64,000 nt of DNA from Flavobacterium sp. ACN2 (GTDB taxonomy: Bacteria > Bacteroidota > Bacteroidia > Flavobacteriales > Flavobacteriaceae). The stretch covers positions 273,804-337,803 of the forward strand of contig NZ_MRCM01000005.1 of the NCBI RefSeq assembly GCF_002303885.1, written 5' to 3'. The notes beneath the pieces were generated by a model that was not told where the DNA came from, did no database searches, and worked only from the letters and a program-made list of their open reading frames with translations. The position numbers and the translations under genes are program-made. Every line of letters starts with the position of its first letter. Positions within the stretch are counted from its first letter, which is position 1. Shown piece after piece: positions 1 through 6,950 of this stretch.

Positions 1-270
1 GGGAATCCCTTATCAACAGTGATCTAGAAGCGCCTTTACTTTGCATCAGAAATTAGTTCAAGTTTTGTCTGCAGACTAAAACAAAAATATAAAACTAGTT
101 CTAATTAACATTGTGGAAAACCGTAAGACCGAGTTTATTCGGGAAGTATAAATTACGTCTTACAGGTCTACACGATCTACTTCCCCAAAAAACAATTTTG
201 GTATCGCAATTCCAAGATCTGGTTAACTCCGGACAGCCATACCTATGTCTAATTTCTAAATTAAATTAAA
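1..270. other. Non-coding region with nested inverted repeats
   Basis: No convincing gene is seen; a frame open from base 3 to the TAG at 54-56 could be the tail of a gene outside the window. Complementary arms visible: CGTAAGAC (122-129) with GTCTTAC (157-163), GGGAAGTA (141-148) with TACTTCCC (178-185), and GGTAT (200-204) with ATACC (239-243). The first two pairs interleave, so they could form a pseudoknot or two alternative hairpins upstream of the small lipoprotein gene. Whether it is an untranslated leader or a separate RNA cannot be told from the sequence. Confidence 0.35.
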
Positions 271-459
271 ATGAAAAAACTAATACTATTTATCGCTTTT
301 GCGCTATTGTTCACGATATTTTCTTGTACTCCAGATGAGTATGAGACTCAACCAAAAAAGAAAGTTGAAAAGAGTGCTAATCTATCTATTGGTGGTGATG
401 GAGAAGATCCAGACGGACCTGGTGATAAAGGAGGTTCAGCGAACCCTCCAAGACCTTAA
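271..459 (+). CDS. Small Asp/Gly/Pro-rich lipoprotein
   Basis: A 62-aa protein with a basic-hydrophobic signal peptide and a lipobox ending at Cys19 (F-S-C), followed by a short polar mature part whose last 25 residues are rich in Gly, Asp and Pro. It is predicted to be a membrane-anchored lipoprotein in the cell envelope; no domain is recognisable and no function is proposed. It lies 55 bases upstream of the start of a TPR histidine kinase, and its transcript would run into a strong hairpin plus T-run at 497-536. It may therefore be the main product of this transcript, with the kinase made by read-through. Small ORFs like this upstream of TPR kinases could also act as a leader. Confidence 0.6.
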   Translation: MKKLILFIAFALLFTIFSCTPDEYETQPKKKVEKSANLSIGGDGEDPDGPGDKGGSANPPRP

Positions 460-496
460 TAAATATATTTTTTGGTATTTAATTAATTACTATTTT

Positions 497-536
497 CGGG
501 GAAAGTAAATTTGTATGTTACGGTCCCCGTTTTTTT
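497..536 (+). terminator. Intrinsic terminator hairpin that contains the kinase start codon
   Basis: CGGGGA (497-502) pairs with TCCCCG (524-529), and GTAA (505-508) with TTAC (518-521), leaving a 2x2 internal loop. Seven T follow at 530-536. The nine-base apical loop (509-517) ends with the ATG of the kinase gene at 515. This is a complete rho-independent terminator shape placed across the start of the next coding region. Confidence 0.65.
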
Positions 537-2236
537 ATTTTATTATACTTCTTTTTCTTTTTTCATGCGAAGAAAAAAAGACTGTCAATCTTAAGACAGA
601 AGCTATACGTAAAGAGGCACTTTTTAGACGAAGCAAAGCTATAGAGAACTTTGACAAACAAAACTTTAACACCTCTTTTTACCAATTCAATAAATCAAAG
701 GCACTTTATGAAATCTTAAAAGACAGTGCCAATATTTCTTATGCACTTATTAAAATAGCAGAAATTCATCAAAGAAATGGAGATTATTATGGCAGTAAGG
801 AACTTGCAACAGAAGCGTTATTATTTAGTAAAGAAGAAGGAGGGGACAATACTGGTAGCATGTATAATTTATTGGGCATTGCTGACAAAGAACTTTCTCT
901 TTATGATGACGCCATCTATTACTACAAACTAGCTGCTGAGCAATATAAAGATCCTCTATTTAAACAAGCTCCTATACAGAATATTGCTACTGTTTACATT
1001 CATCAAAAAAAATACGGTAAAGCTATCCCTATATTAGACTCTCTTTTACAATCTCTTTCAAGTGAAAGCCTGAAGAAAAGAGCGACACCAGATGATAAAT
1101 CTACATTGATCGATAATTTAGGCTATGCTTACTTTAAGAATGGTATGGAAGACAAAGGTTTTCATCTAATGACTGAGGGGCTAAATATCCGAATTGATCG
1201 TCAAGATACATATGGAAGTATCGAAAGCTATCTCCACCTTGCCGATTACTATTCTAAAAAAAACGTAAAAAAATCGGATGAGAATGCTCTTTTGGCTTAT
1301 AAAGTAGCAACAGACATAAATAGCATAGATGAAAGATTAGAAGCGCTGCAAATTTTAATTTCAAATGACAACAGTCCTAATACTAACAAGTACATACAGC
1401 AGTTTTTCACATTAAATGATAGCATTATTAAGGTTAGAAATAATTTTAAAAATAAATCTGCTAAAATTAAATACGATGCGAAGAAAGAAAAAGACGAAAA
1501 TGAAAAACTGCGTTTAGAAAAGGCAGAAAATCAATTATCTCTTCAAAAAGCCAAATATCTTCGAATTGTATTCGTAATTGTATTTGTTTTTTTAGTCATT
1601 CTAATTGCAATTTTAATCCGCTATTATAAAAACAAAAACAAGGCTATCGAGTTTAAAAGTTCGTACGATACAGAAACCAGAATTTCTAAAAAAATCCATG
1701 ACGAATTGGCCAATGATGTGTTCCAAGTAATTGCTTTTGCCGAATCTCAGCCATTGGCTGTAGAAAACACCAAAGAGAATCTTCTACAAAAATTAGATGA
1801 TATTTATGGTCGTGTGAGAGGAATTTCAAAAGAAAACAATAAGATTGAAACGGGCAAAGACTTTACCAAAAGCATAAAAGAAATGCTTTCTGCCTACAAT
1901 ACGGTGGAGAGAAACATTATTGCCACTAATTTAGAAAGTGTAAATTGGGAAGAGGTCGACGAGATAAAGAAAATCACTATTGGAAGAGTTTTACAGGAAT
2001 TAATGGTTAACATGAAAAAGCATAGCAAAGCAAGTCTGGTCGTGATAAAATTCGACAGTGATCAGAAATCAATTCTGATAAACTATACCGATAACGGAAT
2101 TGGCTGTGAGAAAACGAAGATTTCTAAAAATGGGCTTCAAAACATGGAACATCGAATTCAGACCGTTAAAGGAACCATCGAATTTGAAACAGAACCCCAA
2201 AACGGATTTAAAGCTAAAATAACAATCCCTAAATAA
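515..2236 (+). CDS. TPR-containing lipoprotein sensor histidine kinase (LuxR-type two-component family)
   Basis: A 573-aa membrane sensor kinase. The N-terminus is a signal peptide with lipobox Cys18. Residues about 30-300 are tetratricopeptide repeats, followed by a charged coiled coil (about 315-348), one membrane helix (349-370), the H-box around His395 (H-D-E-L-A-N), and a GHKL ATPase domain with the N-box near 494-507 and the D-N-G-I-G motif at 526-530. This matches the HisKA_3/HATPase_c kinases that pair with LuxR-type response regulators. No regulator gene is adjacent, so the partner is unknown. The start is chosen because it is the only one that retains the signal peptide; that ATG lies in the loop of a terminator-like hairpin, suggesting low or conditional expression. 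Confidence 0.85.
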   Translation: MLRSPFFYFIILLFLFSCEEKKTVNLKTEAIRKEALFRRSKAIENFDKQNFNTSFYQFNKSKALYEILKDSANISYALIKIAEIHQRNGDYYGSKELATEALLFSKEEGGDNTGSMYNLLGIADKELSLYDDAIYYYKLAAEQYKDPLFKQAPIQNIATVYIHQKKYGKAIPILDSLLQSLSSESLKKRATPDDKSTLIDNLGYAYFKNGMEDKGFHLMTEGLNIRIDRQDTYGSIESYLHLADYYSKKNVKKSDENALLAYKVATDINSIDERLEALQILISNDNSPNTNKYIQQFFTLNDSIIKVRNNFKNKSAKIKYDAKKEKDENEKLRLEKAENQLSLQKAKYLRIVFVIVFVFLVILIAILIRYYKNKNKAIEFKSSYDTETRISKKIHDELANDVFQVIAFAESQPLAVENTKENLLQKLDDIYGRVRGISKENNKIETGKDFTKSIKEMLSAYNTVERNIIATNLESVNWEEVDEIKKITIGRVLQELMVNMKKHSKASLVVIKFDSDQKSILINYTDNGIGCEKTKISKNGLQNMEHRIQTVKGTIEFETEPQNGFKAKITIPK

Positions 2237-2239
2237 ACC

Positions 2240-2275
2240 AAAGCCTTTCGGAAAATTTCTGAAAGGCTTTTTCTT
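2240..2275 (+). terminator. Terminator between convergent kinase and nucleotidase genes
   Basis: AAAGCCTTTC (2240-2249) pairs with GAAAGGCTTT (2261-2270), followed by a T-rich stretch. It ends the kinase transcript and could also serve the convergent minus-strand gene. Confidence 0.7.
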
Positions 2276-2308
2276 CAAAAAACAAGTAATTTTTAAAATT
2301 ACCTTGCG

Positions 2309-2842
2309 TTAAACTGCTTCTTTCAAAACAGCAACAGCTTCTTTCCAATTATTTACTCTCAAATAATTCTCTTTTTTGGCATTATGAAATGCTGTAAACA
2401 TAATAGGCTTACCCATGCAAAAATCTAAATTCTTTGGATGATCATCGATTAGATAATCAGTATTGATAATGCTTTTGCTTCCGCATAAGACAATGTTCTG
2501 CCAATTGATAAAAGGAAAATGTTCTGCAAGCCATTCTATTTTTTCGTTCAACGAAAGCGGAAATTCGGTCGCCGCAGAAACAATATAAACCTCAAATTCC
2601 TCCTGTAATAGTTTTAAGCTTTCTACAGCATCTTCTATTACGGGCAATGTTCTAAAAAAGTCTTTAGAGTTTAAAACACTCATCACTTTCTCACGACCAT
2701 AAAAAGCTTCCTCTTCTGTTAAACCTTGAATATCTTCTCTTAAAATTGTTATTCCGAAATCTCTTTCGAAGTAAGCGATTAGGTGTGCCTCTACATCAGC
2801 AAGCACGCCATCCATGTCGATTGCGATTGATTTCTTTTTCAT
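2309..2842 (-). CDS. 5'(3')-deoxyribonucleotidase (NT5C-like HAD phosphatase)
   Basis: A 177-aa cytoplasmic HAD-superfamily protein. The N-terminal motif D9-M-D11-G-V-L-A-D16 supplies the nucleophile Asp9 and general acid Asp11. Later motifs (I-V-S-A-A near the middle and D-Y-L-I-D-D-H-P toward the end) match motifs II and IV of the 5' nucleotidase, deoxy (pyrimidine) type C family, which dephosphorylates deoxyribonucleoside monophosphates. Length is normal for the family. The gene diverges from the DeoR-type regulator, with a 100-bp shared promoter region. Substrate preference is not visible from the sequence. Confidence 0.8.
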   Translation of the reverse strand: MKKKSIAIDMDGVLADVEAHLIAYFERDFGITILREDIQGLTEEEAFYGREKVMSVLNSKDFFRTLPVIEDAVESLKLLQEEFEVYIVSAATEFPLSLNEKIEWLAEHFPFINWQNIVLCGSKSIINTDYLIDDHPKNLDFCMGKPIMFTAFHNAKKENYLRVNNWKEAVAVLKEAV

Positions 2843-2912
2843 TTGTAATTTTATTCTGCTGCTAAATTATGCAAAAATTGCAATAAACAGCAAAAAGTTG
2901 TAATTTTTTATT

Positions 2913-2920
2913 TATTTTTG
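2913..2920 (+). promoter_or_regulatory. Probable -7 element (TATTTTTG) for the DeoR-type gene
   Basis: It fits the Bacteroidota TAnnTTTG consensus and lies 23 bases upstream of the ATG. The surrounding divergent spacer is A/T-rich with GCAAAAA-type repeats that could bind the regulator itself. Confidence 0.45.
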
Positions 2921-2942
2921 CAATATAAAACCGCAAAACAAA

Positions 2943-3692
2943 ATGAGAAAGGAAGAACGCCAACAGACCATTTTAGAATATTTATCTAAAGAACATCGTG
3001 TAACTTCGGTAGAATTAAGCGAATATTTGAGTGTTTCTGAAGATACGATCAGACGTGATTTGAAAGAGCTTTCAGATCAAGGACTTTTAAAAGCAGTTCG
3101 CGGTGGGGCGGTCGCTCCTTCTCCGATTCCGCTTCATTATAGAAAAAGAGAAAAACACGATATCGAAAACAAAAAAATTATCGCTCAAAAAGCTATTTCG
3201 TATTTAAAAGACGGGCAAGTTGTTTTTATTGACGGCGGAACCACTTCTCTAGCTTTGGTAGCAAGCTTTCCTTACGATTTAAAATTGACGGTTATTACCA
3301 ATAGTTTTCCCATAGCTTCGTTGGTTGAAGATTTACCTAATATTGATTTAATTTTTGCAGGCGGTAAAATGTGTAAAACTTCTTTTGCCACTTCCAGTAT
3401 TGAAACTATTGACTTCTTTAGGAATTTTAGAGCAGATATCTTCATTTTAGGAATCTGCAGTATTCATCATGAAAGAGGAATTACAGGAATTTTATACGAC
3501 GATTCTATGCTGAAAAAAAATATGATTAAGAACTCCAACTTTGTTATTGCTTTAAGCTCTATCGAAAAAGTAGAAACCGCCGAACCTTATTTTGTCTGTC
3601 CAATAAAAGATATTGATGTCTTGGTAACCAATGTTTCTCCAGATGAGGAAATTTTAAAGCCGTATAAAAATACTAGTTTGACTATTTTATAA
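2943..3692 (+). CDS. DeoR/GlpR family transcriptional regulator
   Basis: A 249-aa DNA-binding regulator. Residues 1-57 form the DeoR winged helix-turn-helix, with the family signature V-S-E-D-T-I-R-R-D-L-K-E-L. Residues about 75-235 are the DeoRC sugar-phosphate sensing domain, including the D-G-G-T-T motif and the N-S-F/G-G motifs typical of phosphosugar binding. Members usually repress sugar or polyol catabolic genes and are released by a sugar phosphate. No sugar operon is adjacent; the divergent nucleotidase is the nearest possible target. The gene ends in a strong terminator at 3699-3732. Confidence 0.88.
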   Translation: MRKEERQQTILEYLSKEHRVTSVELSEYLSVSEDTIRRDLKELSDQGLLKAVRGGAVAPSPIPLHYRKREKHDIENKKIIAQKAISYLKDGQVVFIDGGTTSLALVASFPYDLKLTVITNSFPIASLVEDLPNIDLIFAGGKMCKTSFATSSIETIDFFRNFRADIFILGICSIHHERGITGILYDDSMLKKNMIKNSNFVIALSSIEKVETAEPYFVCPIKDIDVLVTNVSPDEEILKPYKNTSLTIL

Positions 3693-3698
3693 ATAATA

Positions 3699-3732
3699 AA
3701 AGCCTTTTAAGAGTGATCTTAAAAGGCTTTTT
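3699..3732 (+). terminator. Terminator of the DeoR-type gene
   Basis: A perfect 14-bp stem, AAAGCCTTTTAAGA (3699-3712) with TCTTAAAAGGCTTT (3717-3730), a GTGA loop and trailing T residues. Its right arm is also the start of the direct repeat copy at 3721-3788. Confidence 0.8.
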
Positions 3733-3788
3733 CTCTACAAATTAATTGGCAATATTATTTCCATCCGCCGCCAAGTCTCTATAGACAT
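3721..3788 (-). repeat. Left direct repeat: relic of the 3' end of an efflux outer-membrane factor gene
   Basis: These 68 bases match 19559-19627 with two substitutions in the terminator tail, plus one substitution and one indel in the coding part. The right-hand copy is the terminator arm, the stop codon and the last codons (V-Y-R-D-L-G-G-G-W-K) of the intact outer-membrane factor. Here the indel breaks the reading frame and the homology stops at 3788. Both copies point the same way and enclose the whole T6SS island, which looks like an att-type or duplication scar. It could instead be the last remnant of a deleted paralogous efflux gene. Confidence 0.7.
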
Positions 3789-3922
3789 AGATTCTAATAT
3801 CAAAATTAGGACGCAATTCAACCACAAATAATATTTTCTATCTTTGTTTTAAACCTAAATTCAGCATCAAAATCGAAAAAAAACAAAAAGTAAGTTTTTT
3901 CTTTCTTTTTAAAATAAAAACA

Positions 3923-3930
3923 TATCTTTG
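3923..3930 (+). promoter_or_regulatory. -7 element (TATCTTTG) for the structured RNA / 89-aa ORF transcript
   Basis: Perfect TAnnTTTG match; a start site 5-8 bases further on would fall at the first base of the paired RNA (3937). A second TATCTTTG lies at 3839-3846, so an upstream alternative promoter is possible. Confidence 0.55.
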
Positions 3931-3936
3931 TAAAGT

Positions 3937-4074
3937 CAAAATACTATACAAGGAGAAATCCGAAACTTAAATTTTAAGTTAACATAACGAGCCCTCATTC
4001 ACGTTGCTGGAGCTAGTGATAGCCCTAATTCCACTCCTTGTAGTGTTTTGACACAACCGAAGATGAGGGCTTCG
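3937..4074 (+). ncRNA. Predicted pseudoknotted structured RNA (cis-regulatory leader or sRNA)
   Basis: Long stem P1: 3937-3955 pairs with 4034-4050 (17 pairs with a two-base bulge, one G-U). Inside it are a small hairpin 3964-3980 (AACTTA/TAAGTT) and a GNRA-capped hairpin 4012-4023 (GCTA-GTGA-TAGC). Downstream hairpin 4058-4074 (CGAAG/CTTCG) exposes the loop ATGAGGG (4063-4069), which is exactly complementary to CCCTCAT at 3992-3998 inside P1, giving a pseudoknot. The element starts right after a good promoter and ends 21 bases before the ATG of the 89-aa ORF. This is consistent with a riboswitch-like leader, but a free-standing RNA is also possible. I do not recognise it as a named family. 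Confidence 0.55.
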
Positions 4075-4095
4075 TGCGTTTAAATATTTTCGAAA

Positions 4096-4365
4096 ATGTC
4101 AAAAGAAAATCAAAAACCAACACATCGTGATGTAATGCCATCCGTAATTAATTTCCTTTCAGACGAATTGTTTGAGGGAGATTACAAAGAACAGCCCATG
4201 TATTTGCAGGAAATCTTTGAGCTCCTCATGCATACAGAATTTGGCGACGATATTAATTTAAGGCAAAAAATACTGAGCTGTTTAAGAACTAGCAGAAATC
4301 TCGCCGAAGCCTTATCTCCATTTTCAGAAAAGCAGATTTATAAGGCTTGTGCTAGTAATAGGTAA
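4096..4365 (+). CDS. Hypothetical 89-aa protein
   Basis: A small, soluble, acidic helical protein with no signal peptide and no domain I recognise. It lies just downstream of the predicted structured RNA and of a promoter, and is closed by a terminator at 4385-4421, so it forms a single-gene unit. It is encoded opposite to the minus-strand effector-immunity genes to its right, and is inside the direct-repeat-bounded segment. The well-formed leader and terminator support a real gene; function unknown. Confidence 0.6.
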   Translation: MSKENQKPTHRDVMPSVINFLSDELFEGDYKEQPMYLQEIFELLMHTEFGDDINLRQKILSCLRTSRNLAEALSPFSEKQIYKACASNR

Positions 4366-4384
4366 ATTATTTCAATAAAAAATG

Positions 4385-4421
4385 AAAACCCTGCGAATTG
4401 AGATTTGCAGGGTTTTGTTTT
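4385..4421 (+). terminator. Terminator of the 89-aa gene
   Basis: AAAACCCTGC (4385-4394) pairs with GCAGGGTTTT (4407-4416), followed by GTTTTTA. A clear rho-independent terminator on the plus strand. Confidence 0.75.
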
Positions 4422-4446
4422 TACTTAAAATTGAAAACCAATCTTT

Positions 4447-4478
4447 GCGGGCACGGATTGCAAATCCGCGCTATCGGG
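4447..4478. repeat. REP palindrome, family 1 (half of a BIME)
   Basis: GCGGGCACGG...CCGCGCTATCGGG hairpin unit, the same as the right halves of the paired elements at 5435-5586 and 7906-8058; the similarity begins about 20 bases earlier (TTAAAATTGAAAACCAATC). Such units resemble REPs mobilised by RAYT tyrosine transposases. It supplies the stop codon of the DUF2931 gene that ends at 4471. Confidence 0.75.
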
Positions 4479-5034
4479 TATGCCAAGTTGCTTTTATTTC
4501 TTTGGCTTGATATGTTCCAATTTTAAATTTTGTATCCTTGTCGTTTTTATCAAACTTTTGCATCCAAACTGCAAATTTCCCATTGGGCTGAACTTCAGCA
4601 ATAAAATGAAGAATCTTATCTGAGTCATAATCATTTTTGACACTAGGAAGCATTCCCATTTGTGCCGCTTTTGTTCGGATCATTTCAATTGGCAAAACAA
4701 AATCACCACCATAAATTTTTTGTTCTTTGTAAGAAAACCATTTTATCGACAGACTATCAGGAAAGAAAACATTCTTCATATAGTCTTCGCAACCATTAAT
4801 TTCATTCCAACTATTATCCAGTATCTTATCTTTATTAATATGATAATCATTTCCTTTAAAATCACAGACTGCAACCTGTACAATATTTCCTTTACTACTT
4901 ATAACACCTCCTGTCCAGTCAAATCTTTCATTTGGTTTATAATTATAACATTGAATAACATTTGCAATTACTGTTATTATCAAAATTAATGTAAGCAATT
5001 TATTCGTTCGATTATACATTACTTCTTCCTTCAT
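4471..5034 (-). CDS. DUF2931 lipoprotein (putative T6SS immunity protein)
   Basis: 187 aa with a signal peptide and lipobox Cys (V-I-Q-C), so probably a membrane lipoprotein. It carries the DUF2931 hallmarks seen in the longer paralogues in this island: a W-F-S-Y-x-E-Q-K-I-Y-G-G-x-F-x-L-P segment, a central hydrophobic G-K-F-A-V-W-M strand, and K-I-G-T-Y-Q-A. It ends shortly after Y-Q-A, where the longer copies continue for about 170 residues. The TAG stop is formed by the REP palindrome, so the original C-terminus may be lost. It follows a small membrane protein gene (4-base gap) and the relic of a Tle1-like effector, so it is the likely orphan immunity gene of that lost effector. Confidence 0.75.
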   Translation of the reverse strand: MKEEVMYNRTNKLLTLILIITVIANVIQCYNYKPNERFDWTGGVISSKGNIVQVAVCDFKGNDYHINKDKILDNSWNEINGCEDYMKNVFFPDSLSIKWFSYKEQKIYGGDFVLPIEMIRTKAAQMGMLPSVKNDYDSDKILHFIAEVQPNGKFAVWMQKFDKNDKDTKFKIGTYQAKEIKATWHTR

Positions 5035-5038
5035 AAAT

Positions 5039-5314
5039 TTAATTTCTAAAAGCTCTACCCAATTCCTGTATGTACAAAAAAAACAGATAAAAATTGACTG
5101 TAATAATTACAAAACAACATAATAGAGTCCCTATTACTCTTCTATACAGTAAATTCTCGCTCTCACGAAGATAAACAAAGATTAATAGTATATCAGTCGT
5201 TATAAGAGCTCCAAAGCATACTGCCTCCTCAGAATGGGGTTCTCCATTTAAAAAATAGGTCTGTACAGATATAGCAATTAATATTAGTAAAAAGATTGTT
5301 AGGACTAATTTCAT
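5039..5314 (-). CDS. Small three-helix membrane protein
   Basis: 91 aa with three hydrophobic stretches (about residues 3-21, 33-50, 60-82), so an integral membrane protein. No family recognised. It sits between the remnant of a Tle1-like effector and a DUF2931 lipoprotein, in one minus-strand unit with short gaps. By context it could be an accessory immunity protein against the same phospholipase, acting at the membrane; this is inference only. Confidence 0.55.
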   Translation of the reverse strand: MKLVLTIFLLILIAISVQTYFLNGEPHSEEAVCFGALITTDILLIFVYLRESENLLYRRVIGTLLCCFVIITVNFYLFFLYIQELGRAFRN

Positions 5315-5365
5315 TTTTATTGTTTAAATTATTATTTATAACCGATTTGATTGAGCAATTTTATT

Positions 5366-5431
5366 TTAAAACGTTTTACGCTTCCGATCTTTTGTTGGTT
5401 CCATCCCAATAGAACCATTATCTGCAGACCA
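5366..5431 (-). pseudogene. C-terminal relic of a third Tle1-like (DUF2235) effector
   Basis: Reading the minus strand from 5431 gives W-S-A-D-N-G-S-I-G-M-E-P-T-K-D-R-K-R-K-T-F and a TAA stop. It aligns with the C-termini of the two complete DUF2235 proteins nearby: H-C-S-A-N-M-D-G-V-G-M-E-P followed by R-K-R-V-T, and H-W-S-A-S-A-T-K-F-G-L-G-P. The conserved W/C-S-A and G-M-E-P spacing is kept. Upstream the frame runs straight into a BIME at 5435, so everything N-terminal has been removed. The two genes downstream match the immunity cassette expected behind such an effector. Confidence 0.72.
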
Positions 5432-5434
5432 ATT

Positions 5435-5586
5435 CCGATAGCGCGGATTTGCAATCCGTGCCCGCAACAATAAGACACGACACAAATTATCAAGATAAAA
5501 GCTACAAAGAATTATGTAGTTTTTGTCCTTATTTAAAATTGAAAACCAATCTTTGCGGGCACGGATTGCAAATCCGCGCTATCGGG
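5435..5586. repeat. BIME: two inverted REP palindromes (family 1)
   Basis: REP units at 5435-5466 and 5555-5586 are inverted copies of each other, and each is itself palindromic (CGGATTTGC/GCAAATCCG). The ~88-base spacer carries a CTACA/TGTAG hairpin. The element abuts the truncated effector relic on one side. The other side holds no gene for about 80 bases before the next ORF. Confidence 0.85.
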
Positions 5587-5664
5587 TTATAAAACTGTTA
5601 GTTATATTTTTTTCAATCTACAGAATGTTACACTTGCGTAAAGCTCCTCAATGAAAGAACAAAT

Positions 5665-6351
5665 TTAATTATCCTTGCCTTTTTTTTTATTTCCAACAAA
5701 CTCACTTCTACGATACCATTGATAAACAGTATTTGATTCTGGCATTTTTTCTTTACTATAATTAGTAATCATATCATAACCATAATAGTTATACCGAATT
5801 TCTGTTCGATAATTATTTATTAAGTATATTGTAGGATGTTCTACTGTACTAAATTGGTTTTTATCTATTATTGGTTTTATTGAAATTTTTAAATCATTAT
5901 AATATCTTTTAATATTTTCAGAAGTTGTAAAATCTGCAATATTATTTTCAGATTGCGGACGAATAACTGTTATATTTTTATATAACAAAGTGTCATTTCT
6001 AAAAACATACATTAAGGTTCTATTCATTAATTCATTTCTAAGATAATCTTGCCTTTTTTTTGTGCTGACTGTATCTTGATTAATAAAACTTGGTACATTC
6101 ATTGGACGAAATTTCCCTTTATATATCTCAGGCTTTATGTTTGAATATACTTCATACTTTTTAAAGACTCTGGGAATTTTTCTATATTCATCTTCATCAT
6201 TATTAACTTCTTCAGTAAACGAGTATTTATAAAAACCATTTTCAAGTAATTCATTGCTAGTTATTTTTTGAGGCAGATAATGATTAATTTCATTTGTATT
6301 TAATATGTAACTAATTAATGACATGATTAGTGCTGTAATTGTAATTTTCAT
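5665..6351 (-). CDS. Hypothetical secreted/anchored protein in the orphan immunity cluster
   Basis: 228 aa, beginning with a hydrophobic stretch (about residues 3-18), so exported or anchored by its N-terminus; no lipobox Cys. The mature part is rich in Tyr, Asn and charged residues, with no domain I can name. It is markedly A+T-rich, like the next two genes. It is the last gene of a minus-strand run (7879 to 5665) lying between two BIMEs. Context suggests an effector-immunity accessory gene; function unknown. Confidence 0.55.
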   Translation of the reverse strand: MKITITALIMSLISYILNTNEINHYLPQKITSNELLENGFYKYSFTEEVNNDEDEYRKIPRVFKKYEVYSNIKPEIYKGKFRPMNVPSFINQDTVSTKKRQDYLRNELMNRTLMYVFRNDTLLYKNITVIRPQSENNIADFTTSENIKRYYNDLKISIKPIIDKNQFSTVEHPTIYLINNYRTEIRYNYYGYDMITNYSKEKMPESNTVYQWYRRSEFVGNKKKGKDN

Positions 6352-6484
6352 ATTATTTTTTTTGAGTTTTCTTTATAAATCTATTTATTGATATCAGCAT
6401 CTCGCTCGTGTGTTTGAGAGTTAATTTAGTTAGATAAAACTTTGTGTTCATGAGCGTGACGCTAGCGCCGAAGGGAAAGTTCTT

Positions 6485-6928
6485 TTATTTTAAACGTAAA
6501 TTTTCCATATATGGATTTTCTACGACTTCAAGTACATATTTATTAATCTCTATAATTTTTAATATTCTGACTTTGATTTGCTTACCACTAACTTTTCCTG
6601 TTTTTAAAAATCTTTCGAATAAAAAGTAATACAATCCGATTACGATGCCAAACAGAAAAACCAACAAAAAATGCAATAAACTTATTTCGTTTTTTTTCAT
6701 TTTAATATATTCATCTATTTGTGAAATGGTTATGCTTGGATATTCGGCTAGTTTTGCTACGAGATATTCTGAATTACGATCACTTGCTATATTTTCAATT
6801 GTTTCTATATTTCGATTATGAATAGAAATAAATTCTTTTCCCGAATTTATATTATGTACATTGTCTTTAAAACTATTAATAAGTAGAATAGATTTTTTCA
6901 GTATGTCAAGTTCTCTTTCTGTAATCAT
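6485..6928 (-). CDS. Hypothetical protein with one internal membrane segment
   Basis: 147 aa: a polar helical N-terminal domain (1-85), one hydrophobic segment around 86-105 (L-H-F-L-L-V-F-L-F-G-I-V-I-G-L-Y-Y-F-L-F), then a basic C-terminal part. Membrane protein of unknown function, 22 bases downstream of the lipoprotein gene 6951-7544 on the same strand. A+T-rich codon use as in its neighbours. Confidence 0.5.
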   Translation of the reverse strand: MITERELDILKKSILLINSFKDNVHNINSGKEFISIHNRNIETIENIASDRNSEYLVAKLAEYPSITISQIDEYIKMKKNEISLLHFLLVFLFGIVIGLYYFLFERFLKTGKVSGKQIKVRILKIIEINKYVLEVVENPYMENLRLK

Positions 6929-6950
6929 TACTTAAAAATTTTTATTGATT

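Noticed and set aside
6440..6480. Short GC-rich patch (GAGCGTGACGCTAGCGCC) in an A+T-rich gap
   Set aside because: Small palindromic words only; no second copy or flanking structure was found.
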